Source of the DNA: Camarhynchus parvulus
Taxonomy: Eukaryota > Chordata > Aves > Passeriformes > Thraupidae
Assembly: GCF_901933205.1 (NCBI RefSeq)
Contig: NC_044578.1
Span: 13,230,501-13,294,500 of the forward strand
Direction of reading: 5' to 3'
DNA length: 64,000 bases
The notes under the pieces were generated by a model. The model saw only the letters and a program-made list of their open reading frames with translations. It was not told the DNA's origin and made no database searches. Position 1 is the stretch's first letter, and every line of letters begins with the position of its first letter. Shown here piece by piece: positions 38,665 through 50,830 of the stretch. Both the position numbers and the translations under genes were made by a program.

Positions 38665-38669
38665 ACTTA
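38665..38669. repeat. Target site duplication of the solo LTR, left copy
   Basis: ACTTA directly precedes the TGTTG end of the LTR and recurs immediately after its other end at 39246-39250. A 5-bp duplication is usual for ERVL-type integrases, while 6 bp is typical of class II. Confidence 0.8.
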
Positions 38670-39245
38670 TGTTGTAATTTAACCACAGCTGGTAACAAAC
38701 TACCAGAGAGCCTCTGGCTCGCTCCATGTCCCCTGCCCTGGTGGGATGGGGAGGAGATTCTTGGGGAGAGAAACAAACAGTTTAATAATTTAAATTTAGT
38801 AATAGTAATAATAACAATAAGCAAACGATAATAAAAGTAACAACAATAATAGCAGTGAAAAGGAGGCAGAGAGGAAGGAAACCCAAAAGAAATAAGTGAT
38901 GCACAATACAATTGCTCAGCACCTGTAACCAACCTCTATCTCAGCTGGGGGCTTCTGGCCAAAGCCTTCCAGTTTATACACTGAGCATGACATTTTATAT
39001 TATGGAATATCTCTTTGGCCAGTTTGGGGCAGCTGTCCAGGCTGTGCTCCCCCACAGGTTTCTCACGTACCTGGTCACTGGCAGAGCATAGGAAAATGCA
39101 AAATCCCTGATTCAGAATAAACATGCCTTAGTGACAACTAAAATATGAGTGTATTATGAGCCTTGTTCTCATACTAAATCAAAAACACAGCATTGCACCA
39201 CAAACTAAGAAGTAAATTAATTCTATTGCAGCCAAAATCAGGACT
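38670..39245 (-). mobile_element. Solo LTR of an avian endogenous retrovirus
   Basis: A 576-bp LTR lies in minus orientation, without internal retroviral sequence on either side. On the plus strand it begins TGTTGTAATTTAACC and ends CAGCCAAAATCAGGACT; the family ends are TGT...ACA, so the last base appears mutated. In the sense orientation it has a TATA box (TATAAACT, complement of 38971-38979), an ATTAAA polyadenylation signal (complement of 38781-38786), an AT-rich low-complexity tract (38786-38850), and the diagnostic CAATTG...TGTGCATCACTT block near 38895-38920. It matches from memory an LTR family abundant in bird genomes, probably ERVL-like; I cannot name the subfamily. The copy carries many substitutions and is not recent. 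It probably formed by recombination between the two LTRs of a provirus. Confidence 0.9.
38971..38979 (-). promoter_or_regulatory. TATA box of the solo LTR
   Basis: The minus strand reads TGTATAAACT here, at the position where this LTR family has its core promoter. An ATTAAA polyadenylation hexamer lies about 190 bp downstream in the sense direction (complement of 38781-38786). Whether the decayed promoter is active is unknown. Confidence 0.5.
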
Positions 39246-39250
39246 ACTTA
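39246..39250. repeat. Target site duplication of the solo LTR, right copy
   Basis: ACTTA follows the CAGGACT end of the LTR and is identical to 38665-38669. The pair fixes the element boundaries and shows that the solo LTR still carries its original integration flanks. Confidence 0.8.
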
Positions 39251-41639
39251 GAGGCCTTAACACTCCAACCAGGCATTTCAGAAAAAACTCCAAACAAATA
39301 ACCTAACAATTCTTTCAACTTATTTAGCTATTTTTATTTACCTATTTCACTACTTGATTTTCTCATTAATTTTTTTTTAAAGATCAAGTTCCAATGCCTT
39401 TCTAGTACATGGAGAATGACACTTATTCATACAGAAATAAGCTGCTTCAAAATATTTTCTAGGGGAAGACTATCTCCTTCATCCACTATGAGATTACCTG
39501 TATTCAATTTCACTTGATTTTGTCTCACTTTTATCATGTATGCCATTCCACCTGCTAGAGAAGTTGAAATGTCTATCAGAATATAGCAATATATATAGGA
39601 ACAATAGGTCTGGATCTTTTATTAGTAGTTTTTACTGAAGATACACTCTCACACATCTGCAGGCTGAGAAGAAAATGATAACTCTTATAAGATACACATT
39701 TTTCAATTCAATAAAATATGATTGGCATAGCATGATTTAAAAGAGATATTGAAGCAGGTATCTCCTGATAGGTAACCATCAGTGCCTCAGTTAAGCACAG
39801 CTCATCCAGGACAGGGAGATGAAGATCAGGATGTTGATCCAATTGAGCCCATTCTTTTAGGAAAATGTTTACTGATGAGGCAAAGTTCATTACTTTTTGG
39901 AAGGGTAAGGGGAGCATTTCATGTCAGGATGGAAAAAAGAGAGAGGAAATCAGTGAAATACAGAACTGAGACCTCTGAAAAAGGAATGAGGAAGCACTTT
40001 TTCCATGAATACTTAATAATAAAAACAAATAATAAAAGTAAAACCAAATACACTCAAAATACTGAACCAGACAATACTACTTAAATACTCATCATTTACA
40101 AATTGGCATTTTTCTTCTTATTTAAAGGCTGTGAGGCATTTTGGGAAATAAGAATCTATATGGATCAGAGCAGGTGTTTTTTGAGAGGAGAGATATAAGG
40201 CAAGTTGCATACTGTGTGGAACTCTGCTCAGCTGAACCAAATTTCTCAGGCTATTATTGCCTGTAAGCCAAAATATGAGAAAAAATAATACTATACAGTC
40301 CATTTCTGTTTGCATAGATGAAATTAACAATTTTCACAGTTTCTGCATCTTCCTGGGCAAATTGAACCCCGAAGCTTTGTCTTGACAGTCTCTTACAAAA
40401 AAAGCATTTATTTTGGCTTTCATACTAATGCCTTTATCAGATGAAACTTTTACTTAGTCATATTTATATCAATTTAAGTAGCAAGCTTAGTGACTCAGCT
40501 TTCTAGCAGGCTATCACCTGCTTTCTTTCCCTCAAAAAAATGGGAGCAATTATTTGCACTTATGAGAACAATGGGGACAGCAATGCACTAAAGACAAAAA
40601 ATATATGAAATTATCCACACAAAAAGTTAAGATATAACTGAGGTAAATGTACCCATTTACTGACCTGCCTCTTAAATTACTTATTTGAGTGAACAACGCA
40701 GCACAAAGACAATCTGAAAGAACCACTTGCCTATTAACCCAATGAAAATTATGAGCTCATTTATTGAGGAATTCTGTTCATATTGATCATTTGCTACAAC
40801 TGTCAGTGCAGTAGAAGCTTACCAAACATAGAGATGAATTCAATGACAACATTTATTTTTATAAAGACACAGATTTGCTTAAGCCTTTGCAGCCTGATCC
40901 CTTAATTTGAGATTTAGAAGTGTCCATTGCACTGGAAAAATATAGTTTAAAATGTACAAAAATTCCACAGTCTTAACTGAAAAAAATGGTTTCAGGGACA
41001 GGGGATTTTTTCCTAGTTTTTACACAAACCTGTTGAAGCCAGAATTTAATAGTGTAAATTGGCTGCTGTACAAATGTTTTTTGACGTTAAAACAAATCAA
41101 GATTTCTAGTACACTGGGATGATAGACAATACAGGCACACAATAAATTAGTTTTCAAATCCACAATTTGACTTAGAGAAGTGAAAGCACTATACATTAAG
41201 GGGAGAACAATGTGAGAAATTTGAATGAGAGTTCCTGGCATGATGCTGCTGCTGAGGCACCTTTCTTTACCAGATATAGTATTTGTATGTGGATGAATTC
41301 TTCCAGCAAACTTCTTTTGCATTGGGTAAAAATGAGACATTAGAACCATTACAATGTAGGTAGATGGGTACTCTTTAGAAAAGACAACACATTCAGCAGA
41401 ACAGTTGTTCTAGCACTTATCAAAACTTTTCAAAATGTTAATTCTTCTCATGTCCCTAATTACTGAACCATACTTCTTGTATTCTGACAGATAAACCTGT
41501 TTAAAATTCTTGAAGGGGCTGAAGAGAAATGACGTATCCAGCCCTGAGCACCTTCCACCACATCTGTGACAACACTCAGCTCAAGGCACTCTGACCCCAC
41601 AGATGATTATCTGGGCATTGACAATGCTGTCTACAAAAA
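39251..41639. other. Unique AT-rich DNA
   Basis: No retroviral sequence follows the LTR. A 109-codon minus frame (41020-41349) and a 100-codon plus frame (39782-40084) are unrecognisable and lack splice support. Confidence 0.6.
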
Positions 41640-41960
41640 ATGCCAGAAAATTAGCACTTCTGAATGCCTGTTTTGCATTCTTCAACTACACTATTAGAAT
41701 TCTTTTGTCAAGAGAAGCATGCTACATCATTGTATTCATAATAAATGCTCTTTGATTTGCATGACTTTGTGTTTGTAATAGACCCAAACAAAGATCTCAT
41801 TTGTTCTGCTGGCAAAAGCTAATCTGTACAAGGATTTTTTTTATTATTATTATTTTCTGCAGAAACTGCCTTTCTGAGCCTAGAGATTGGGTTAGCTAAA
41901 AGCTTCACATTCATTATCTTTAAGGTACCATGTTAATGAAAGGATTTTAATCATTGACAT
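41640..41960. promoter_or_regulatory. Candidate enhancer element with octamer
   Basis: CTTTGATTTGCATGAC contains an octamer ATTTGCAT (41755-41762) overlapping a TCF-like CTTTGAT. Downstream are a TTATTATTATT stretch and TTTCTGCAGAAAC (palindrome TTTCTGCAGAAA, about 41856-41867). It is unique sequence except for the ATT repeat at about 41838-41852. Confidence 0.3.
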
Positions 41961-42399
41961 TGCTTTGTGAATTATTATTACACAAACCCCTGCTGTTGAG
42001 TAAGACAAAATTAACCCAGTGTAAGGGGCATTAAAAAAATCACAGCTAATTAGTAAGCTAACAGGAACAAAGAGAATGTATAACGAAGATGTTGAGAGGA
42101 AGACACGTAAAATTTGTAGCTTCCATTCCAACATTGATCTTTCTGTATGAAAATCTTTTTTTCTGTCTGATTTGTTCCATTAGTCTTGAGCATTTTTATG
42201 TTTTGTAATTAGTTTTCTAAGCCACAATGTCTCACTTCTCTCAAACTGTAGAAATCCAAAGGCTCATAATAGAAAATGGAAGATATTTAAAAATGCTTTT
42301 AAATTATTTCCCTAGCGATCTATATCAGAAACATAAAATAATTCTCTGGATTATTCTGGGAAATTATTTCCTTATTCTCTGCTGTTCTCCATGAATTGC

Positions 42400-43060
42400 A
42401 GAATACTTTAACTAATCCAGCCATGTTCCTTTGGAATAAACCCTTCATTTTAATGGATTGATACCATTGTCCAGGTTGTAATTCCATATGGAGCAGATAA
42501 ATGAAGCCATAGGTTTAAATCACTGCATGGCTTCCCTTCCTCGCTCCTACTCATGCTGGTTTCCAATGGGCATCACATCATTGTGCTGATGTAAGAGCCA
42601 AGGATGAGACAATCAAATCACAGAGAACTATTCATGCTGGGTGCCATTTGCTTATAATTGCTCTCTGTAAGTTATAGTTTCAGATAAAGCTCCCAAAATG
42701 GAATGAAGACAAAATAATAATTAAGTCTGTTTCTCTTTTTGAGCCTGACAAAGGCTTTAAAATTTTTTTAACGTGTTTGCCCTTCTGTTCATTATTCCAC
42801 ATATCCCCCCCCCTTCTCTCTTTTGTTCATCAGCCTTTTCAGCCTGATAATTAAGACTCAAAATATTTGCCGCAGCTGTTTTTTTTCTGAGACATCAATT
42901 GGTTTGTGTTGTAAATGTGGAACAACAATCATCTAGTTCTCTTGTGTGCCAGTAATTTAGTATTTCAATAATCTCCAATTGTTGAAAGGTTTAAAACAAA
43001 TCAACATTTCTAGCAATTTCCTTTTCTTTGTGGGGAAAAAAAAAGTGTGAACATAATGTT
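42400..43060. promoter_or_regulatory. Candidate conserved non-coding element cluster
   Basis: A long repeat-free stretch. It holds TAATGGATTGATACCATTG, GACAATCAAATCACAG (TCF-like), CCTGATAATTAAGAC (TAATTA 42848-42853), GCCGCAGCTG (E-box 42873-42878), GACATCAATTGG and AACAACAATC (SOX-like ACAAT at 42925-42929). A run of nine C at 42805-42813 is the only low-complexity part. No coding frame of note. The length of clean sequence makes this a good candidate for alignment. Confidence 0.35.
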
Positions 43061-45796
43061 ACAGCCTATAGTCTTCTATTTTCCTTTTTTTCCCCTCCTT
43101 TTTTATTTTGTGATCTTTATGAGGGAATTAAAACACAGGGCAATTGCATGGCATAAAACAGAAGACTCACTTCAATAAAAACATAACATTCCTGCACAGG
43201 GCAGTTTTTACAACTAGCATTATTGCTTCAGCTCTGCTAGTGCTGAATAATTCCATTAACTCTTTCTCAAAATTCCAGTAAAATAAATGAAAGGTAGTAT
43301 CTAATATATTATGCAATGGGCAGTACATTTTCATACATAGAATTTTCCATGGAAGGATATTATAATGTTTTAAAAATATTGGCTGACCAAGACGAAAAGC
43401 TGTAAGTCAAAATTTTGGTAGGTCTGTGACATATACAATGGATCCAGGAAGAGCAATGACAAAACTGGGAACTAGATGTTAAGCACACCAGAATAAATTT
43501 TAGAATGATGAAATTTATTCTATTCCCATAATCCCTAGGCAGCGTTCCACTCTCCACTTTCTCAAATATTTAGGTGAGTGCCTGAGTCACTGTTTTGGGG
43601 AGATCAGGGGATATTAATCAAGCCAATTGTCTTGAATGGATTTAGCTATCCAGTTCATGTAGCACTGAAACTGTTTGCCATCACTGGCCTGGTCAGGTAA
43701 ATCAGGATTAACTCTCAGAACAGAACCAACCTCATAGTCCTCACTGCCATTATATATTTTTTTTCCTTCAACATTGATACTCCAGGAACAAAATACAGTA
43801 TTTCCTACATTACAAATTTTCCTGTAACACAACTTTCAGAGCACAGAAAAGCAACACAGACAATGTTCCTAAAATGATATCAAAATCCACAAACTATTCA
43901 GCTGAAAAACTAGGATGGACAGAGAGAGACTGTAAAGTTCTCTGGCTCCTCTAGAAAGTGGAAGTAATTCATTAGGCCAGTTGAGAAATGACTGGCCATC
44001 ACAGAAGACAGAATTCCATCTCCCATGCTGTAGCCCTTCCCCATGTGCAGCATCTGGCTCCTTAGTCTGGAAATGAGGAACCTTCTGGGGACTGCAGGAT
44101 AACAAAGCTACTCAGTAACACAAGCTCTGCCTCCAGTCACAATTCCTAAAATGCCATCCACTCTCCAGAGAGATTACAGCTTCTCTCCTTGCAAAATAGT
44201 GCTATACAGATGTGGACAGAAGTCCTTGGATAATCACAATTCACAACAAGCTTCATTACAAATTTTAGGCAATTCTGGCAAAGATTTCCTATGCCTTTTT
44301 CCTAGCCACCAAAATGGTTCCTTTCCCCTCCCTGCACAAGATCAGCCGGCTTAATGCTGACCTGCTGGAAATCCTGCAAAGTGGAAAACTACCAATAGCT
44401 TCAGCTGCAATAACCCCTACTTCTAGAGATCCATATGCTGCATTTGACTAAGCATGAACTAAAATAAAGAAACTCATGAAAGGAGAGAAACTGAATGGTT
44501 TTTTTCAGATGTCCATAGTGAATCTCTGTTGTCTCTTGAATGTCATGTTTTTACTTATGGTAGATGCTATGTATTTATGAAAATTAGATACATTCAAGTC
44601 TATCTATCTTTATGGGTATGGCTTCACATATAAGTGTGGGTATGCATTTGCCTAAAAGAATTGCATAGGAAAACTGATTAGAAAATAAGACTATCAACCC
44701 TCACCCATTTGTGTTTATCAGTTTCACTAGCTACATGATTATTTACTCAGATTTCATACCAATGTCTGTAGAAACTGTATGCAAGAAACAAATGTGTGAT
44801 ATATAATAGAAATTTGTTACTTGTAGCAGAGAGATTTCTTCCCAATAAATATTTTTAAAGCTATCCATTAAAATCTGAAAATACAGAGATCAAGACAATA
44901 CCCTATCTGAATAACTACTTCATATTGTTCTAAATGTTTCTAGCTGTGTTTCTTCACAAAACTTATGTATATGGTTCTATATTAGCACATGTTTAAGTTT
45001 GTTGTTGGGTAGAGCTGAAATTCTACTTTTTCTTTAAGATGAGGTCTTACTATTTTAACGTTAAAAACAAAAAGAAAGAATTTCACGCCACTTCTTTACA
45101 TCTTATACAAATTATTTACAAAAGTTTTTGAATTTTCATCTTTGCTCTCCTTCTCTTCAAAGCAGTTATCAGACCCCATTGAGAACACTTTGGAAAAACA
45201 CAGCCTGGCTGACAAATTAGTGGTATTTGGTGGTAATATTACTAATTCAGCATTTGAAAAGGCTGCTCACTGGGGAAAAATGACATGTTCTCTAAGTCAC
45301 AGGAGAAACTAGGGAGATAGTTAATGGGTGTTGGCTGTGCTGCACATATTGTGCACGACACTGTTCACATTGCAGCTGACTGACTGCCAATAGATGTGGA
45401 AGCAATTGTCAACAAGATTTATTGTTAGTTTCACATCTATACAGTCAGAGACAAAAGGCTGAAAGAGTTTCGTGAAGTTCAGTCCTGGCTTCTACTGAAC
45501 AATAGCAACACACACTGATTAACATTAATGCTCTCACTGAAATAATTTTGCAGCTTTGGAGGTCTTAAAAGTTGTTTTCTTGAAAGAGCAAAATCCCCAC
45601 AATCCTCAGTGGGTTTTTTTTCTGAGATCAATACCTGACTGACCTCAGTTCTAGCTCACAAAATAGCAATTTTCTAGTTTACAACTGGTTTTGGAAACCT
45701 CAGGCTTCCTTAACAAAAGAAGTAGGGCACACAAAGTAATTAAAAAGTAACCGCTGAGGAGGAGCAGATGTTTCTTACTCAAAATTAAAGGTTGTA

Positions 45797-45847
45797 AGGA
45801 GCGAGGGGAGGGGGTCTGGGGAAAGCGGTTGGAGACGGGGCAGTGGG
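45797..45847. other. G-rich stretch, possible weak G-quadruplex
   Basis: G-runs of 4, 5, 4 and 4 occur at 45805-45808, 45810-45814, 45818-45821 and 45837-45840. The last loop is about 15 bases, longer than the usual 7, so a canonical quadruplex is doubtful. It is unusual here because the surroundings are AT-rich. Confidence 0.4.
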
Positions 45848-46874
45848 TCATCTATGCACACTTTAGAGTTAACTCACCAGCTTGAAAAACCACAACAAAC
45901 TTGTTATATAAATGTATGAATTCCGGAGGCATGAATTTCAATGAATGCTTTTTTCAGTTTCTGTTCCTGCAGTTTGTTCTTCTAGAGAATGTTTTTAACC
46001 TAGCTTCACTAAGGCAAAATGGTATGATTTATACATATTTTATATCCATATACATCCTAACTTCAGAAGGATAGATTTATTTACCAAATGCTACAGAATT
46101 TAAACAGAAATCAAGGTTCAATATCTCAGGGATTTTTGTGTCTAGCCAGAGTAAAGGATTTGTGTCCTTTGAAAGATAAAAGTATTTTGAAGGCTCTTAG
46201 GATTGTCTTGCTTGAATCTCTGTTGTGTTTATTTCTTTGTCTCAGGTAGAAATCAACTGAAGTGAATTTAAATACATTTTTTTGTTGTAGAAGACACCTC
46301 TAGCTCTGGAGTCTTCTTAACCAATAGCTTGAGACTATGATACATGAGACAGACTGACAGGAAATAACCAGCTGGATTGTTTCAAGCGAAAATTTCTGCA
46401 AAGACACTCTTACATGGGGGGAGAATGTGGCTACAATTAAAGGACTTACCCAGTGCTACTGGATGTTGCTGCACCCTGTATCAGGATCTTGGAAAGCAAA
46501 CAGGAAAGGTATTTAGGCACTTGTGAATGAATGCCAGCAAAACAGCTGATAAAAGTCTCTGTGTTCATTATTTTCTCCACCAAAGTGAGCACAGATTATT
46601 GTAAAATCATAAAATAAAAAATATTATCTCCTGTTGTCCAATTTCAGGTGGCATTTCCCAGCACAGATGCAGCTATTCAGAGAATCATCTTGTTAGTGAA
46701 GGACATCTGGATAAGGGACAGCACAAGAGCATCAGAATATGTAGAAAATAGGATGGTAAAATTTTATGTCAGTTCTGGGTTGCAATGACTCTAAAGTGTC
46801 CTAACAAGTATTAGAAAAACTGACATTTGAGATAAGCAACCAGCTTATCTAAACATTATTTACACGGCAATCAC

Positions 46875-46891
46875 TTTTTTTTTTTTTTTTT
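46875..46891. repeat. Poly-T tract, 17 T
   Basis: Seventeen consecutive T precede GCAGGAAGG. It resembles a 3' splice site (polypyrimidine then TGCAG|G), but no open exon or coding signal follows, so it is listed as a homopolymer only. Confidence 0.9.
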
Positions 46892-49019
46892 GCAGGAAGG
46901 GAGCTGAAATAGTAATGTCAATTAAAAAAAAAAATAACATTCACTACTAAGGAGAATATCAAAACAGTTTGAAACAGAATTCTGATAATTAGGCAAGCAC
47001 TATTACAAGGTACAATATGGGAAAGAGTCTGTACATGTCCTTGTGCAAGGAATTAATTGCTACTTTGCTGTTGAGTGTTCAAAAAAATAGATTTGACATT
47101 GTATTGGTTTTGCATGGCCTTGTTTTGATAGCAGGGAAAGACGAGGGGGAGAGGGGGAAAGTGTTTTATATCTTTATCTCTCCCCTCTGTTTTAGGGTTT
47201 TTCCTGTTTTCCAAAATATCTACCGTTTTTTAATTATTCTTCATAAACTACTATAGTCAAATTTAGAAAAAAATATAATAGTGTATTTGAAAATAATATT
47301 AAAAATATCATCTATTTATGGGAAATAAAACTGTTCTTTTCACATATGCTGAGAGTTCCAAGACTTAAACACATGCGCATGCACACACACAAGAACTGCC
47401 TCTCCAGCTCTGCCTACACTGGCTGTCCACATGGTCACTAACAAACAATACACCCACAGGGTAATTTAGTCCCTTACAGCCAACTAGTTCCCAGAATTAG
47501 CAGTAATGTAAGTCATGTGAGGTGCTGAGAAATCATTGATGACTGTTGTGTATCTGCCTGAGCCAGAATAAGAGCACTCACAGAGCTTTAAGAGAATCAA
47601 AAGGTATTACAAGGATAAAGCACAGAGTATTAACAAGGGTAATTTCTGAAAATAGGGAATGAAGCCAGAGGATGAGGTACACGCTGCACTGAGTAGTGTC
47701 CAAGACAGACCCCCTCTGAATCCTTCATTTAAGCAGTTCTGTGTTACGCACATGAAATAAATGAAAACTGGCTACAGAAAGATAGGCTAAGAGGAGTAGC
47801 TCAAACTTAATGATTTCAGATGGCAGAAATTTCCTTTCTTCTGCAGAAGAATCAAATCCAAAGCTTCACCAGATTTGTCTGAACAGTCCTGCAGACTGAC
47901 AGCAGGGCTAAAGTGATACCTTTTTGGTCCTCTCCCTGGGTAAAGACACAGAGTACCACTTCAGTCATAAGCAAAGCTTTCTCTCCCAAGGCTTAAAATC
48001 CTGTCCTCTTTCAGGGCTCACATCACTTATACCCACAACATTTAAGTGTTCTTGTTCAAACGGGATAAAGGGTAATTCCAAAAGAAAAGACCCAAGGAGT
48101 CAAATCCTATCTCCTTGAACATTACTGAGAGCTAACAGGTAGAAACATAACTATCTGAAAAATAAGTTAATTTGTTGGACCATTTGTATGAGTAAAGATA
48201 CAATTGGCCAATTTACAAAGAGGTCAGGTAAGGTAACAAATTATTTAGAAGAGAAAAACTACTAGGTGTTTAAACAACAAAAGTATTTACCATGGCTCTT
48301 TTCAGAGATAGCATTTCAGCTCTCTCTCCTCATGCCTGCTTGCTAAAAGCAGTAATGGAAGAGCTATTTTAATTACAGAGTCAGTGTAGCACACAGCACT
48401 ATTTGGCGGCTGGGTGGCATTACTGCTGAGTCACACAGAACGATTCCAGAGATAACATCTTCATTAGAGAGGCTATGATGTCCTACACTGACTTGCTTAT
48501 AGGTCCAGCAGGCTGAAAACAAATGCTATAGATTAACCCTTCAACATCATGGAGAATTTTGGTGCATGTTTCCTGAAGAGAAAGAAGAATTATGAAATAA
48601 ATTGGTGGCTGATGCAGCCAGCCATGTGGAAGCCCATTTCCCTTTCTGCCATGCCCCTCTGAGACGCTCATCTGTTTGACATGAGCCCCTTCTGCTTACC
48701 CACTGCTCGCCTTCCCTTTCTGTGGGTCAGTAAAAGCCCAGTACAGACAAATTAAGGTAGCTCAGAGCGCATCCGTGGGTTTCACCAACTCCTCAGTTCC
48801 CAGCCATAGGACAGATTAAAAATTTCACAGATGTTAGGAGCTGAGATATTATGGCAAAGCAGTAGTGCCACTACAGATAAGGTTAAGATGGCACTTCCAT
48901 TATGAACACCTATTCACAGTGGCTTATAACTTCAGGCTAAAAATTTATCTCAGGCTGAAACTGGGCATATTTGAGCTCAGCTTGGTAATGGTTTTCCCTG
49001 TCTCTTCATACCATTTTGA

Positions 49020-49200
49020 TTAGGTGTTTATGATATGAGAATGCAAACAAATTGTCTCTGGTAGTTTCAAATGGCAATGAAATGTGTTTCTTTAATGAAA
49101 AGCCTGGAGCCCAAGGTGTTCCTATCATGCTAACAGCCATTTTATTTTCCATTATTTACCCCCAAAATATAATTTTTAAAGTGACAAAATTTACACAATT
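49020..49200. promoter_or_regulatory. Candidate conserved non-coding element
   Basis: Repeat-free sequence with CAAATTGTCTCTGG, AATGGCAATGAAATG, GCTAACAGCCATTTTATTTTCC and CATTATTTACCC (forkhead-like). Only texture and motifs support the call. Confidence 0.25.
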
Positions 49201-50499
49201 TTTTCCAAAAACCATTCAGGACAGCTAAGGGATGTGGTCCCTGCCTGTTGGCTCTGAAGGATGTGCTGTGTCCCTCTGAGGCTCACCAGCACCATGCAGT
49301 TCAGGCCTGTCATTGCTTAGGTCTTGGATAAAAGCCTCCTTTGGAAAAACAGCATTTTTGGGAGCTCAACATATTAACCAAAACTTCCATAGTTTGGAGC
49401 AAAGAGAAAACAAGTGCCATTGTATAGCACACAAACTCGTTATTTTAATGAGGCATTTATTCTAATTGTCTAATTTATTTTGAATTATACCTCATTATTA
49501 AAATCCTGCATTTTTGTTCTGATCTTTAATGAAGGATGTAATGAAATCGCTAAATACAGTAATGTCTTTTTTTTCCTGTGGCCTTTTCCTCCTATAAAGT
49601 TTAGAATTTTTGCCAAATATTATAACTTTTCATCAGTCATCCAAAGCAATAAAGTACAAAGTCTTGCTTGTGTGTCTATCTGCCTGGCCCCATTCACAGT
49701 AGTATCTACTTCAACAGGTGTTTAAAACAATAAATTACTGTAATAAACCTGTTGAATGAGACAAATTTTTGTTACTTTTTGTTTGAATTTCTTATGTACA
49801 AAGATATATGCTGAATTATTCTATCACAAGCAATGCATAGCCATGAAAGCACAGTTTTAATAAGCTGAGAGGATGCTATATCTATCAAAGGATATTTTTC
49901 ACGAGTCAGACTTACAGTGGGCAGAGTACAAGAAGACAAAGAAATGAGAACAGGAAGAGGAGAGAAAAAAAGTACACCAACATTTGGAAAGGGAATATAA
50001 AAATGATTGGACCTAGTTATTCTTGATATTTTTCAAAATTTATTTCTAATTTCCCTTGTGAATTTAATTTCTTTCCAGCACAGCCTGTGCACACTGTGAC
50101 TCCTTCACAGTTCTGGGACATGTGTGGTATGTATAATCTTCAGGGTACCAGGCTGCAGTGAGCCTGCTGTGCTGGGAACAGACACATGATGGCTTTATGT
50201 GAAGGAAATCTCCTTAAAGGCTGTGGGGCTCCATCCTGGTATTTATTTCAGATGGGAGACATTCAGATGGGGCAGATATAGACAGCAGTGTGAGGCATGC
50301 GGAAGGAGATCACATGTTCTTACTCTGGTCACTCCACGTAGAAAAGTGGAAAGAAGCTAAAGGCAAAAGTAAGTAAAAAGGGATTTGTTGTTGTTTTTTG
50401 AAAAATAGACCAGAAAGAGGACAGGATAAAAATTATAACTATAATGTCAGAGCAAGAAATATAGGAATTTTTAGATGTAACATACTCACCAGGAAGCCA

Positions 50500-50830
50500 C
50501 CCACTGAAGCAGGAAAGCAATGATTTGGGTGCCTGCATCCCCACTACCCTGTGAGTCCATCAGGAGTGACAGCAACACCTGGAGAGCCCCAGGGTGGCTC
50601 TGCCCCTCTCCCAGGACTCCAGCAGGCACCAGGGCAGCTCGGGCTCAGCAGGAGCTGATTTACTCAGCTCCTCAGCAAAGCAAATTGGCTGTGCTGAGCC
50701 CGGCGCCGCCTCGCTTAGGCTGTTACCAGTGTTTGAATTTACATCTGCCTCAGGTTCCTCTGCATTACACTGCAGGCACTTTTGCTGGGTAAACCTACAG
50801 AAAGATTGTAGAAAAACAGTTTCTAGATAA
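50500..50830. other. Small GC-rich island, possible unrecognised exon
   Basis: About 300 bp is clearly richer in G+C than its surroundings, with a CpG group at about 50698-50716 (cccggcgccgcctcgc). Open frames of 78-90 codons exist in two plus-strand frames. One minus-strand frame stays open for about 90 codons from about 50825 down to a TGA near 50563, without needing an ATG. On the minus strand a good acceptor-like sequence (CTTTCTGTAG|G, near 50800) precedes this frame, with CLQCNAEEPEADV as its start. I recognise no protein family, and no strong donor follows. It could be a non-coding RNA exon, a decayed promoter or chance. Confidence 0.3.

Larger units (their letters stand above)
43061..49019. 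other. Unique AT-rich DNA
   Basis: A minus-strand frame of 72 codons (43614-43832) has balanced amino-acid composition (contains DYEVGSVLRVNPDLPDQ) and an acceptor-like TGTTACAG|G upstream. It ends in a stop without a donor and matches nothing I know. The G-rich stretch at 45797 and the T17 run at 46875 are listed separately. Confidence 0.55.

Noticed and set aside
38447..38932. 161-codon minus-strand frame, the longest in the window
   Set aside because: It straddles the LTR end and unique flank, so it crosses an insertion boundary and cannot be an ancestral gene; the peptide is unrecognised.
43614..43832. 72-codon minus frame with protein-like composition and an upstream acceptor-like site
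   Set aside because: It ends at a stop without a donor, neighbours are not in a consistent frame, and no family is recognised. Could be revisited with transcript data.
45797..45847. Canonical G-quadruplex
   Set aside because: The final loop is about 15 bases; kept only as a G-rich stretch.
46861..46920. Poly-T plus TGCAG|G as a 3' splice site
   Set aside because: No open exon follows; the next bases soon become an A-run.
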